Assembly: GCA_947044405.1 (NCBI GenBank)
Contig: CAMRHE010000332.1
Coordinates: 124,001 to 188,000 of the forward strand
Direction of reading: 5' to 3'
Origin: Leptodactylus fallax
Taxonomy: Eukaryota > Chordata > Amphibia > Anura > Leptodactylidae
DNA: 64,000 bases
Shown: piece after piece, positions 1-28,400 of the stretch
Layout of the letters: every line of letters begins with the position of its first letter
Position numbering within the stretch: the stretch's first letter is position 1
The notes under the pieces: model-generated
Seen by the model: only the letters and a program-made list of their open reading frames with translations
Databases searched by the model: none
Told to the model about the DNA's origin: nothing
Made by a program: the position numbers and the translations under genes

Positions 1-75
1 TTATACACAGAATGTATTATTAAGCTTCAATAACAGTACAATGCACATATGTCTTACAGAGCTAACCTCAAGGTG

Positions 76-15790
<15,715 letters not shown>

Positions 15791-16755
15791 CAGTTTTAAA
15801 GGGATTGTCCACAAATAGAAAACCTGGTCAGCTTTACTTCCAAAATCGGATCAGAGCTTGTCAGTGAGCAATGCAGCTCATTCCCAATAAAGTCAATAAG
15901 AATACAGTCATTGACAACCCACATACAAATTTAAGAAAGGACTGAATTCAATAAGTGGCCAGTTTGCTGGCAGACATACCCCTAAGCTCTTATACTGTAA
16001 AGACCTGCCTGTTCAGCTCTCCTTTTCAGTAAATACTTGTATTCCACATGAAATAACAATTCTGGAGTTCCTTTTTTCTTAGAACTGTGTGTTGTGCAAT
16101 TGCAAGATACAAATAAATTGATGTTTTTCCGTGGGGTTTGCGCCAATATTCTCTGACAAAGCCCAATTAGAGGTGAGCGAATCAATTTGTAAAGAATTGG
16201 AGTCAACTCAAATTTTTCAAAAGTTTCAGATTCTTACAAATCAGAAACATTTGTGAATTGTTTTGACCAAATCACCATAAATGATTTGGTCATAAGCGAG
16301 AAAAGAAGGATCACATGACCTCAGGGACCAGGCAGGTCCTTTGGCCAATCATGAAGGACTGTGGGTGTGTAAGGTCACTGATGATGTCATAGTCACTATA
16401 TCAGAGCACAAACAGAGTGCTACCATTTTGTTGGGATAGACGGAAGAGAGAAGAAGATCAGAACTGAGACAGTGGCCAAACTGTGAAACCGGGAGCAGAC
16501 GACTCCTGCTTTCCCATTGTGTTCAACTTATCTGTGTCCTCCAGACAGTGGGACTAGACCCGGTATCTAGGACTGTCCCACTAAATCCAGGAGAACTGGG
16601 AGTTATACATGAAATTTGCAATACATTGGTTGCACTACACGTAAGCTTAAATTCCATGTGGCAGGATTCTCCATTAATTCTCTCAGATTGTCAGATGCAT
16701 CTTAGCACGTCAAACGTGTCCACATGGGATGTAGAAAATCAATGGGGCACATTTA
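15791..16755. other. 3' UTR and downstream flank
   Basis: Begins with TTAAAGGGATTGTCC (15796-15810), only five bases after the stop, resembling the end of the TTAA-type element at 16756. Contains two AATAAA signals. AGAGGTGAGCGAATCAATTT at about 16170 matches a phrase (AGAGATGAGCGAA) common in amphibian repeats. No further gene. Confidence 0.5.
15886..16117 (+). promoter_or_regulatory. Candidate polyadenylation signals of the NXPE gene
   Basis: AATAAA occurs at 15886-15891, 95 nt after the stop, and again at 16112-16117. Either could end the transcript. The first lies just inside a sequence that begins TTAAAGGGATTGTCC at 15796, which looks like a transposon end. Which signal is used cannot be told from sequence. 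Confidence 0.4.
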
Positions 16756-17519
16756 TTAAAGGGGTTTTCTGGGCAAAAAAATTATTTAAAAAAAAAGTCT
16801 CTTAGTTCTATTAATGGGTTAATAAATGCACCCAAATACCTTTAGCAGTGTTTTGAGTGATTTCTGAGTTTCTCTGGGAGCTCCTGGCATCCTCTGTATT
16901 TGTTTACATGGGTAACTTCCTGCTGTCTTAGCCTACAACTACCATGATGCATCGCTGTTCACTTAGATCCCTCCCTCCCTCACAACCCCCCCTGTTTCCC
17001 TAGCTAGCCCACAGAATACTAGCTCTCCCTACCTAACTAACCAATTCAGTCCCCCAACCCCCTCCCCACCCCATCATACTTACCTGTCTTCTTGTCCTGG
17101 AGATCACTTTCTTCGGTTCCGCTGTCTCCCCTTCTGCCCACACCTGCGCAATATTGCCGTTCTATAGCACATACTATATGTGGGAAGCCCGCTGCTTCTA
17201 TTCGCTTCTGCCAGCGTTCTATTGCGCAGATGCTGGCTCCGGCTCCCCTGTGAAGGAAGCGACACCCAGCGGAAGAAGACATAAAGACTGGTGAGTATGA
17301 TGGGGATGGATAGGAGTATTGGTGTCATTCCGTTTTTGGAAACGGGGGAAACGGAACGTCACCAGGAAATCAGAAAATGTGCCTGGGGTAGTCATATGAT
17401 ACATTTTTTAAAAGAGTCACAATATACATTTTTTTAAAGAGAGTAAATTAGAAGTTAGGTGGGGGGAGGGGTTTTAGCTTAGTGTTAAAATTTTAGTTTA
17501 TCCCGGACAACCCCTTTAA
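16756..17519. mobile_element. Non-autonomous DNA transposon with TTAA ends
   Basis: TTAA at 16756-16759 and 17516-17519 bound inverted ends AGGGGTTTTCTGGGC (left) and, complemented, AGGGGTTGTCCGGGAT (right). Length about 760 bp. The interior has no transposase; it contains pyrimidine-rich and CpG-containing sequence (17100-17270). The TTAA target suggests a piggyBac-type mover, but the ends are not diagnostic. Confidence 0.6.
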
Positions 17520-17885
17520 GCTACTTGCACCTTTTTTGGTGTAAATTGCACCTTTTTGTGTTTGTTTGTTTTTTTCTCCCCTTCATGAAGCATTTGCACC
17601 GTCTTTTCCAGATGTTATGCTGCTTTAGCTGTTCGTCCTCCTTTGCACGCTGTATTTATGACTCGTGCATTTTTTAATAGTGGCAAAAAAGGCGCAATTG
17701 CACGACAGTAACATGGGCAACCTAAAAAAACAGGTCAGAAAGCATTAAAAAGGGGCAATTGTGCCTTTTTTTAACAAAAAAGGGGGTAAACTGCTCATGG
17801 CTAATAAAGGTGCATCTAAACTAACTAACTAACACATGTACACAGCTGTGAATAATACAGCAAAAAAGGGGCAGATGATAAAACC
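17520..17885. repeat. Low-complexity A/T-rich stretch with GCACC/GGTGC inverted motifs
   Basis: Runs of T and A surround repeated TTGCACCTTTTTT (17525 and 17546) and their complements AAAAAGGGGCAATTGTGCC (17747) and AAAGGTGCA (17806). Probably a decayed foldback element, ending in CTAACTAACTAACAC at 17820-17833. Confidence 0.4.
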
Positions 17886-18272
17886 CCCCAATGTGTGTTG
17901 AGAAGGTCTATTGAGATACATATACTCGTGCACCTCGGGGGTCTTAACCTCCAGTTGGATCTCATGTACTTATATTGATGCATTGGAATATGTAGAATGT
18001 TATTTGGATGTAGTTTAGCCTGAATGGCACTTGTAGTCCCACCCTTGTCCCGTTGATAATCAGTCCTGTATGTTTGTGGGAGTGTTGGTATACCTTTAAG
18101 AATAAGGCCCCATGTTGTAATAGGCAGCTAAAAAATGCAGCGGAAACACATTGCATTTTTTTTTTCTGCAGTATTTTTTGCAGCTTTTTTCCGCAATGTG
18201 TGGATGAGATTGATGAAATCTCATTCACTTTGCCAGTACTGGTTGAGCATGCTCAGTACCTGCCCTAGGAGA

Positions 18273-18372
18273 TATAAAAGGGTGTAACTGCCGACTAATA
18301 TGGTGGTGAAGGAGCACAATAAGAAGAGCACCATAGGGAGGAGCCAGGCGAATATAGACGGGTTGGAATAAA
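18273..18372 (+). promoter_or_regulatory. Possible LTR-like core promoter and poly(A) signal
   Basis: TATAAAAG at 18273-18280 is followed by AATAAA at 18367-18372, a spacing seen in short LTR U3-R regions. A second AATAAAAC with TTCTTTACA lies at 18663-18679, just before the satellite. No paired LTR or coding body is visible, so this is weak. Confidence 0.3.
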
Positions 18373-18910
18373 TATAATTAAAAGGGTGTTAAAAGGTTAA
18401 GCCTTCAATCTCTGACATCAACGCTGGAGCGCTGCATCCAATAACCAGGCACAAGGCCGCCGCAGTCAATGACTGGCTTCAGTAGTCACAAGTGGTAGAC
18501 GGTAATGACATCAAAGGTAAAAATGGATGAGTATTACCCTATTTTATTTTTCCTTTAGAGCATTGTCTTCTTGATAAACCCCATTAATGTGCAACAGTGT
18601 GACTAAAAATTAACTATACATGTTTAGGGGCAGTATTAGTGTCGTACTATTGTGCTGTGTGTAATAAAACCTTCTTTACAGCTTCTTGCCCGAACACAGC
18701 AATACCCCTTAATGTCAGTATACCTGCTAGTCTAGGCCAGTGAGGGGGCTAATGTCAGTATACCTGCTAGTCTAGGTCAGTGAGGGGGCTAATGTCAGTA
18801 TACCTGCTAGTCTAGGTAAGTGAGGGGGCTAATGTCAGTATACCTGCTAGTCTAGGTCAGTGAGGGGGATAATGTCAGTATACCTGCTAGTCTAGGCCAG
18901 TGAGGGGGTT

Positions 18911-21900
18911 AATGTCTGTATACATGCTAGTCTAGGTCAGTGAGGGGGCTAATGTCAGTATACCTGCTAGTCTAGGTCAGTGAGGGGGTTAATGTTAGTA
19001 TACCTGCTAGCCTAGGCCAGTGAGGGGGCTAATGTCAGTATACCTGCTAATCTAGGTCAGTGAGGGGGCTAATGTCAGTATATATGCTAGTCTAGGCCAG
19101 TGAGGGCGCTAATGTCAGTATATATGCTAATCTAGGTCAGTGAGGGGGCTAATGTCAGTATACCTGCTAGTCTAGGTCAGTGAGGGGGGCTAATGTCAGT
19201 ATACATGCTAGTCTAGGTCAGTGAGGGGGCTAATGTCAGTATACCTGCTAGTCTAGGCCAGTGAGGGGGCTAATGTCAGTATACATGCTAGTCTAGGCCA
19301 GTGAGGGGGATAATGTCAGTATACATGCTAGTCTAGGCCAGTGAGGGGGCTAATGTCAGTATACATGCTAGTCTAGGTCAGTGAGGGCGCTAATGTCAGT
19401 ATATATGCTAGTCTAGGTCAGTGAGGGGGCTAATGTCAGTATACATGCTAGTCTAGGTCAGTGAGGGGGCTAATGTCAGTATACCTGCTAGTCTAGGTCA
19501 GTGAGGGGGCTAATGTCAGTATACCTGCTAGTCTAGGTCAGTGAGGGGGCTAATGTCAGTATACCTGCTAGTCTAGGCCAGTGAGGGGGCTAATGTCAGT
19601 ATACATGCTAGTCTAGGCCAGTGAGGGGGCTAATGTCAGTATACATGCTAGTCTAGATCAGTGAGGGGGCTAATGTCAGTATACATGCTAGTCTAGGTCA
19701 GTGAGGGCGCTAATGTCAGTATATATGCTAGTCTAGGTCAGTGAGGGGGCTAATGTCAGTATACCTGCTAGTCTAGGTCAGTGAGGGGGGCTAATGTCAG
19801 TATACATGCTAGTCTAGGTCAGTGAGGGGGATAATGTCAGTATACCTGCTAGTCTAGGCCAGTGAGGGGGCTAATGTCAGTATACATGCTAGTCTAGGTC
19901 AGTGAGGGGGCTAATGTCAGTATACATGCTAGTCTAGGTCAGTGAGGGCGCTAATGTCAGTATATCTGCTAGTCTAGGTCAGTGAGGGGGCTAATGTCAG
20001 TATACATGCTAGTCTAGGTCAGTGAGGGCGCTAATGTCAGTATATATGCTAGTATAGGTCAGTGAGGGGGCTAATGTCAGTATACCTGCTAGTCTAGGTC
20101 AGTGAGGGGGCTAATGTCAGTATATATGCTAGTCTAGGTCAGTGAGGGGGCTAATGTCAGTATACATGCTAGTATAGGTCAGTGAGGGGGCTAATGTCAG
20201 TATACCTGCTAGTCTAGGTCAGTGAGGGGGGCTAATGTCAGTATACATGCTAGTCTAGGTCAGTGAGGGCGCTAATGTCAGTATACATGCTAGTCTACGT
20301 CAGTGAGGGGGATAATGTCAGTATACCTGCTAGTCTAGGCCAGTGAGGGGGCTAATGTCAGTATACATGCTAGTCTAGGCCAGTGAGGGGGCTAATGTCA
20401 GTATACATGCTAGTCTAGGCCAGTGAGGGGGCTAATGTCAGTATACCTGCTAGTCTAGGTCAGTGAGGGCGCTAATGTCAGTATATATGCTAGTCTAGGT
20501 CAGTGAGGGGGCTAATGTCAGTATACCTGCTAGTCTAGGTCAGTGAGGGGGCTAATGTCAGTATACCTGCTAGTCTAGGTCAGTGAGGGGGCTAATGTCA
20601 GTATACCTGCTAGTCTAGGTCAGTGAGGGGGCTAATGTCGGTATACCTGCTAGTCTAGGTCAGTGAGGGGGCTAATGTCAGTATACATGCTAGTCTAGGT
20701 CAGTGAGGGGGCTAATGTCAGTATACATGCTAGTCTAGGCCAGTGAGGGGGCTAATGTCAGTATACATGCTAGTCTAGGTCAGTGAGGGGGCTAATGTCA
20801 GTATACATGCTAGTCTAGGTCAGTGAGGGTGCTAATGTCAGTATACATGCTAGTCTAGGTCAGTGAGGGGGCTAATGTCAGTATACCTGCTAGTCTAGGT
20901 CAGTGAGGGGGGGCTAATGTCAGTATACATGCTAGTCTAGGTCAGTGAGGGGGATAATGTCAGTATACCTGCTAGTCTAGGCCAGTGAGGGGGATAATGT
21001 CAGTATACATGCTAGTCTAGGTCAGTGAGGGGGATAATGTCAGTATACCTGCTAGTCTAGGTCAGTGAGGGGGCTAATGTCAGTATACCTGCTAGTCTAG
21101 GTCAGTGAGGGGGCTAATGTCAGTATACATGCTAGTCTAGGCCAGTGAGGGGGCTAATGTCAGTATACATGCTAGTCTAGGTCAGTGAGGGGGCTAATGT
21201 CAGTATACATGCTAGTCTAGGTCAGTGAGGGGGCTAATGTCAGTATACATGCTAGTCTAGGCCAGTGAGGGGGCTAATGTCAGTATACATGCTAGTCTAG
21301 GTCAGTAAGGGGGCTAATGTCAGTATACATGCTAGTCTAGGTCAGTGAGGGGGATAATGTCAGTATACATGCTAGTCTAGGTCAGTGAGGGGGCTAATGT
21401 CAGTATACATGCTAGTCTAGGCCAGTGAGGGGGCTAATGTCAGTATACCTGCTAGTCTAGGTCAGTGAGGGGGCTAATGTCAGTATACCTGCTAGTCTAG
21501 GTCAGTGAGGGGGATAATGTCAGTATACCTGCTAGTCTAGGTCAGTGAGGGGGCTAATGTCAGTATACCTGCTAGTCTAGGCCAGTGAGGGGGCTAATGT
21601 CAGTATACATGCTAGTCTAGGCCAGTGAGGGGGCTAATGTCAGTATACATGCTAGTCTAGGTCAGTGAGGGGGCTAATGTCAGTATACATGCTAGTCTAG
21701 GTCAGTGAGGGGGCTAATGTCAGTATACATGCTAGTCTAGGCCAGTGAGGGGGCTAATGTCAGTATACATGCTAGTCTAGGTCAGTGAGGGGGCTAATGT
21801 CAGTATACATGCTAGTCTAGGTCAGTGAGGGGGATAATGTCAGTATACATGCTACTCTAGGTCAGTGAGGGGGCTAATGTCAGCATACATGCTAGTCTAG

Positions 21901-22430
21901 GCCAGTGAGGGGGCTACTGTCAGTATACCTGCTAGTCTAGGTCAGTGAGGGGGCTAATGTCAGTATACCTGCTAGTCTAGGTCAGTGAGGGGGCTAATGT
22001 CAGTATACCTGCTAGTCTAGGTCAGTGAGGGGGCTAATGTCAGTATACCTGCTAGTCTAGGCCAGTGAGGGGGCTAATGTCAGTATACCTGCTAGCCTAG
22101 GTCAGTGAGGGGGCTAATGTCAGTATACATGCTAGTCTAGGTCAGTGAGGGGGCTAATGTCAGTATACATGCTAGTCTAGGTCAGTGAGGGGGGCTAATG
22201 TCAGTATACCTGCTAGTCTAGGTCAGTGAGGGGGATAATGTCAGTATACCTGCTAGTCTAGGTCAGTGAGGGGGCTAATGTCAGTATACCTGCTAGTCTA
22301 GGTCAGTGAGGGGGGCTAATGTCAGTATATCTGCTAGTCTAGGTCAGTGAGGGGGCTAATGTCAGTATACCTGCTAGTCTAGGTCAGTGAGGGGGGCTAA
22401 TGTCAGTATACATGCTAGTCTAGGTCAGTG
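18911..22430 (+). repeat. Array left-edge block, repeated at the end of the window
   Basis: Rare variants here recur about 41.4 kb later: AATGTCTGTATACATG at 18911 and 60362 (offset 41,451), TGCTACTCTAGG at about 21850 and 63265, and GCTAGCCTAGG at 22091 and 63506 (both offset 41,415). Order is kept, which points to block duplication and not independent mutation. Confidence 0.7.
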
Positions 22431-25400
22431 AGGGGGGATAATATCAGTATACCTGCTAGTCTAGGCCAGTGAGGGGGCTAATGTCAGTATATATGCTAGT
22501 CTAGGTCAGTGAGGGGGGCTAATGTCAGTATACATGCTAGTCTAGGTCAGTGAGGGGGCTAATGTCAGTATACATGCTAGTCTAGGTCAGTGAGGGGGTA
22601 AATGTCAGTATACCTGCTAGTCTAGGTCAGTGAGGGGGCTAATGTCAGTATACATGCTAGTCTATGTCAGTGAGGGGGCTAATGTCAGTATATATGCTAG
22701 TCTAGGTCAGTGAGGGGGCTAATGTCATTATACCTGCTAGTCTAGGTCAGTGAGGGGGCTAATGTCAGTATACCTGCTAGTCTAGGTCAGTGAGGGGGCT
22801 AATGTCAGTATACCTGCTATTCTAGGCCAGTGAGGGGGACAATGTCAGTATACCTGCTAGTCTAGGTCAGTGAGGGGGCTAATGTCAGTATACATGCTAG
22901 TCTAGGCCAGTGAGGGGGCTAATGTCAGTATACATGCTAGTCTAGGTCAGTGAGGGGGCTAATGTCAGTATACATGCTAGTCTAGGCCAGTGAGGGGGCT
23001 AATGTCAGTATACCTGCTAGTCTAGGTCAGTGAGGGGGCTAATGTCAGTATACATGCTAGTCTAGGTCAGTGAGGGGGCTAATGTCAGTATACCTGCTAG
23101 TCTAGGTCAGTGAGGGGGCTAATGTCAGTATACATGCTAGTCTAGGTCAGTGAGGGGGCTAATGTCAGTATACATGCTAGTCTAGGCCAGAGAGGGGGCT
23201 AATGTCAGTATACCTGCTAGTCTAGGTCAGTGAGGGGGGCTAATGTCAGTATACCTGCTAGTCTAGGTCAGTGAGGGGGCTAATGTCAGTATACATGCTA
23301 GTCTAGGTCAGTGAGGGGGCTAATGTCAGTATACATGCTAGTCTAGGCCAGAGAGGGGGCTAATGTCAGTATACCTGCTAGTCTAGGTCAGTGAGGGGGG
23401 CTAATGTCAGTATACCTGCTAGTCTAGGTCAGTGAGGGGGCTAATGTCAGTATACCTGCTAGTCTAGGTCAGTGAGGGGGGCTAATGTCAGTATACCTGC
23501 TAGTCTAGGTCAGTGAGGGGGCTAATGTCAGTATACATGCTAGTCTAGGTCAGTGAGGGGGCTAATGTCAGTATACCTTCTAGTCTAGGTCAGTGAGGGG
23601 GGTAATGTCAGTATACATGCTAGTCTAGGTCAGTGAGGGGGCTATTGTCAGTATACCTGCTAGTCTAGGCCAGTGAGGGGGCTAATGTCAGTATACCTGC
23701 TAGCCTAGGTCAGTGAGGGGGCTAATGTCAGTATACATGCTAGTCTAGGTCAGTGAGGGGGCTAATGTCAGTATACATGCTAGTCTAGGTCAGTGAGGGG
23801 GGCTAATGTCAGTATACCTGCTAGTCTAGGTCAGTGAGGGGGATAATGTCAGTATACCTGCTAGTCTAGGTCAGTGAGGGGGCTAATGTCAGTATACCTG
23901 CTAGTCTAGGCCAGTGAGGGGGCTAATGTCAGTATACCTGCTAGCCTAGGTCAGTGAGGGGGCTAATGTCAGTATACATGCTAGTCTAGGTCAGTGAGGG
24001 GGCTAATGTCAGTATACATGCTAGTCTAGGTCAGTGAGGGGGGCTAATGTCAGTATACCTGCTAGTTTAGGTCAGTGAGGGCGCTAATGTCAGTATACCT
24101 GCTAGTCTAGGTCAGTGAGGGGGCTAATGTCAGTATACCTGCTAGTCTAGGTCAGTGAGGGGGGCTAATGTCAGTATATCTGCTAGTCTAGGTCAGTGAG
24201 GGGGCTAATGTCAGTATACCTGCTAGTCTAGGTCAGTGAGGGGGGCTAATGTCAGTATACATGCTAGTCTAGGTCAGTGAGGGGGATAATGTCAGTATAC
24301 CTGCTAGTCTAGGCCAGTGAGGGGGCTAATGTCAGTATATATGCTAGTCTAGGTCAGTGAGGGGGGCTAATGTCAGTATACATGCTAGTCTAGGTCAGTG
24401 AGGGGGCTAATGTCAGTATACATGCTAGACTAGGTCAGTGAGGGGGTAAATGTCAGTATACCTGCTAGTCTAGGTCAGTGAGGGGGCTAATGTCAGTATA
24501 CATGCTAGTCTAGGTCAGTGAGGGGGCTAATGTCAGTATATATGCTAGTCTAGGTCAGTGAGGGGGCTAATGTCAGTATACATGCTAGTCTAGGTCAGTG
24601 AGGGGGCTAATGTCAGTATTCCTGCTAGTCTAGGTCAGTGAGGGGGCTAATGTCAGTATACCTGCTAGTCTAGGTCAGTGAGGGGGCTAATGTCAGTATA
24701 CCTGCTAGTCTAGGCCAGTGAGGGGGCTAATGTCAGTATACCTGCTAGCCTAGGTCAGTGAGGGGGCTAATGTCAGTATACATGCTAGTCTAGGTCAGTG
24801 AGGGGGCTAATGTCAGTATACATGCTAGTCTAGGTCAGTGAGGGGGGCTAATGTCAGTATACCTGCTAGTCTAGGTCAGTGAGGGCGCTAATGTCAGTAT
24901 ACCTGCTAGTCTAGGTCAGTGAGGGGGCTAATGTCAGTATACCTGCTAGTCTAGGTCAGTGAGGGAGGCTAATGTCAGTATATCTGCTAGTCTAGGTCAG
25001 TGAGGGGGCTAATGTCAGTATACCTGCTAGTCTAGGTCAGTGAGGGGGGCTAATGTCAGTATACATGCTAGTCTAGGTCAGTGAGGGGGATAATGTCAGT
25101 ATACCTGCTAGTCTAGGCCAGTGAGGGGGCTAATGTCAGTATACCTGCTAGTCTAGGTCAGTGAGGGGGCTATTGTCAGTATACATGCTAGTCTAGGTCA
25201 GTGAGGGGGCTAATGTCAGTATTCCTGCTAGTCTAGGTCAGTGAGGGGGCTAATGTCAGTATACCTGCTAGTCTAGGTCAGTGAGGGGGCTAATGTCAGT
25301 ATACCTGCTAGTCTAGGTCAGTGAGGGGGCTAATGTCAGTATACCTGCTATTCTAGGCCAGTGAGGGGGATAATGTCAGTATACCTGCTAGTCTAGGTCA

Positions 25401-28400
25401 GTGAGGGGGCTAATGTCAGTATACATGCTAGTCTAGGCCAGTGAGGGGGCTAATGTCAGTATACATGCTAGTCTAGGCCAGTGAGGGGGCTAATGTCAGT
25501 ATACATGCTAGTCTAGGCCAGTGCGGGGGCTAATGTCAGTATACCTGCTAGTCTAGGTCAGTGAGGGGGCTAATGTCAGTATACCTGCTAGTCTAGGTCA
25601 GTGAGGGGGGCTAATGTCAGTACATCTGCTAGTCTAGGTCAGTGAGGGGGCTAATGTCAGTATACCTGCTAGTCTAGGTCAGTGAGGGGGGGCTAATGTC
25701 AGTATACATGCTAGTCTAGGTCAGTGAGGGGGATAATGTCAGTATACATGCTACTCTAGGTCAGTGAGGGGGCTAATGTCAGCATACATGCTAGTCTAGG
25801 CCAGTGAGGGGGCTACTGTCAGTATACCTGCTAGTCTAGGTCAGTGAGGGGGCTAATGTCAGTATACCTGCTAGTCTAGGTCAGTGAGGGGGATAATGTC
25901 AGTATACCTACTAGTCTAGGTCAGTGAGGGGGCTAATGTCAGTATACCTGCTAGTCTAGGCCAGTGAGGGGGCTAATGTCAGTATACCTGCTAGCCTAGG
26001 TCAGTGAGGGGGCTAATGTCAGTATACATGCTAGTCTAGGTCAGTGAGGGGGCTAATGTCAGTATACATGCTAGTCTAGGTCAGTGAGGGGGGCTAATGT
26101 CAGTATACCTGCTAGTCTAGGTCAGTGAGGGGGATAATGTCAGTATACCTGCTAGTCTAGGTCAGTGAGGGGGCTAATGTCAGTATACCTGCTAGTCTAG
26201 GTCAGTGAGGGGGGCTAATGGCAGTATATCTGCTAGTCTAGGTCAGTGAGGGGGCTAATGTCAGTATACCTGCTAGTCTAGGTCAGTGAGGGGGGCTAAT
26301 GTCAGTATACATGCTAGTCTAGGTCAGTGAGGGGGATAATATCAGTATACCTGCTAGTCTAGGCCAGTGAGGGGGCTAATGTCAGTATATATGCTAGTCT
26401 AGGTCAGTGAGGGGGGCTAATGTCAGTATACATGCTAGTCTAGGTCAGTGAGGGGGCTAATGTCAGTATACATGCTAGTCTAGGTCAGTGAGGGGGTAAA
26501 TGTCAGTATACCTGCTAGTCTAGGTCAGTGAGGGGGCTAATGTCAGTATACATGCTAGTCTAGGTCAGTGAGGGGGCTAATGTCAGTATATATGCTAGTC
26601 TAGGTCAGTGAGGGGGCTAATGTCATTATACCTGCTAGTCTAGGTCAGTGAGGGGGCTAATGTCAGTATACCTGCTAGTCTAGGTCAGTGAGGGGGCTAA
26701 TGTCAGTATACCTGCTATTCTAGGCCAGTGAGGGGGATAATGACAGTATACCTGCTAGTCTAGGTCAGTGAGGGGGCTAATGTCAGTACACATGCTAGTC
26801 TAGGCCAGTGAGGGGGCTAATGTCAGTATACATGCTAGTCTAGGTCAGTGAGGGGGCTAATGTCAGTATACATGCTAGTCTAGGCCAGTGAGGGGGCTAA
26901 TGTCAGTATACCTGCTAGTCTAGGTCAGTGAGGGGGCTAATGTCAGTATACATGCTAGTCTAGGTCAGTGAGGGGGCTAATGTCAGTATACCTGCTAGTC
27001 TAGGTCAGTGAGGGGGCTAATGTCAGTATACATGCTAGTCTAGGTCAGTGAGGGGGCTAATGTCAGTATACATGCTAGTCTAGGCCAGAGAGGGGGCTAA
27101 TGTCAGTATACCTGCTAGTCTAGGTCAGTGAGGGGGGCTAATGTCAGTATACCTGCTAGTCTAGGTCAGTGAGGGGGCTAATGTCAGTATACATGCTAGT
27201 CTAGGTCAGTGAGGGGGCTAATGTCAGTATACATGCTAGTCTAGGCCAGAGAGGGGGCTAATGTCAGTATACCTGCTAGTCTAGGTCAGTGAGGGGGGCT
27301 AATGTCAGTATACCTGCTAGTCTAGGTCAGTGAGGGGGCTAATGTCAGTATACCTGCTAGTCTAGGTCAGTGAGGGGGGCTAATGTCAGTATACCTGCTA
27401 GTCTAGGTCAGTGAGGGGGCTAATGTCAGTATACATGCTAGTCTAGGTCAGTGAGGGGGCTAATGTCAGTATACCTTCTAGTCTAGGTCAGTGAGGGGGG
27501 GTAATGTCAGTATACATGCTAGTCTAGGTCAGTGAGGGGGCTATTGTCAGTATACCTGCTAGTCTAGGCCAGTGAGGGGGCTAATGTCAGTATACCTGCT
27601 AGTCTAGGTCAGTGAGGGAGCTAATGTCAGTATACATGCTAGTCTAGGTCAGTGAGGGCGCTAATGTCAGTATACATGCTAGTCTAGGTCAGTGAGGGGG
27701 CTAATGTCAGTACACCTGCTAGTCTAGGTCAGTGAGGGGGCTAATGTCAGTATACATGCTAGTCTAGGTCAGTGAGGGGGCTAATGTCAGTATACCTGGT
27801 AGTCTAGGTCAGTGAGGGGGGGCTAATGTCAGTATACCTGCTAGTCTAGGTCAGTGAGGGGGGCTAATGTCAGTATACATGCTAGTCTAGGTCAGTGAGG
27901 GGGATAATGTCAGTATACCTGCTAGTCTAGGCCAGTGAGGGGGCTAATGTCAGTATATATGCTAGTCTAGGTCAGTGAGGGGGGATAATGTCAGTATACA
28001 TGCTAGTCTAGGTCAGTGAGGGGGATAATGTCAGTATACCTGCTAGTCTAGGCCAGTGAGGGGGATAATGTCAGTATACATGCTAGTCTAGGTCAGTGAG
28101 GGGGATAATGTCAGTATACCTGCTAGTCTAGGTCAGTGAGGGGGCTAATGTCAGTATACCTGCTAGTCTAGGTCAGTGAGGGGGCTAATGTCAGTACACC
28201 TGCTAGTCTAGGTCAGTGAGGGGGCTAATGTCAGTATACATGCTAGTCTAGGCCAGTGAGGGGGGCTAATGTCAGTATACCTGCTAGTCTAGGTCAGTGA
28301 GGGGGCTAATGTCAGCATACATGCTAGTCTAGGCCAGTGAGGGGGCTACTGTCAGTATACCTGCTAGTCTAGGTCAGTGAGGGGGCTAATGTCAGTATAC

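Noticed and set aside
49..75. Upstream ATG at 49 as the NXPE start
   Set aside because: In frame but weak context, and it would fall in an intron if the TTACAG acceptor at 54-59 is used. The ATG at 76 directly precedes the hydrophobic segment.
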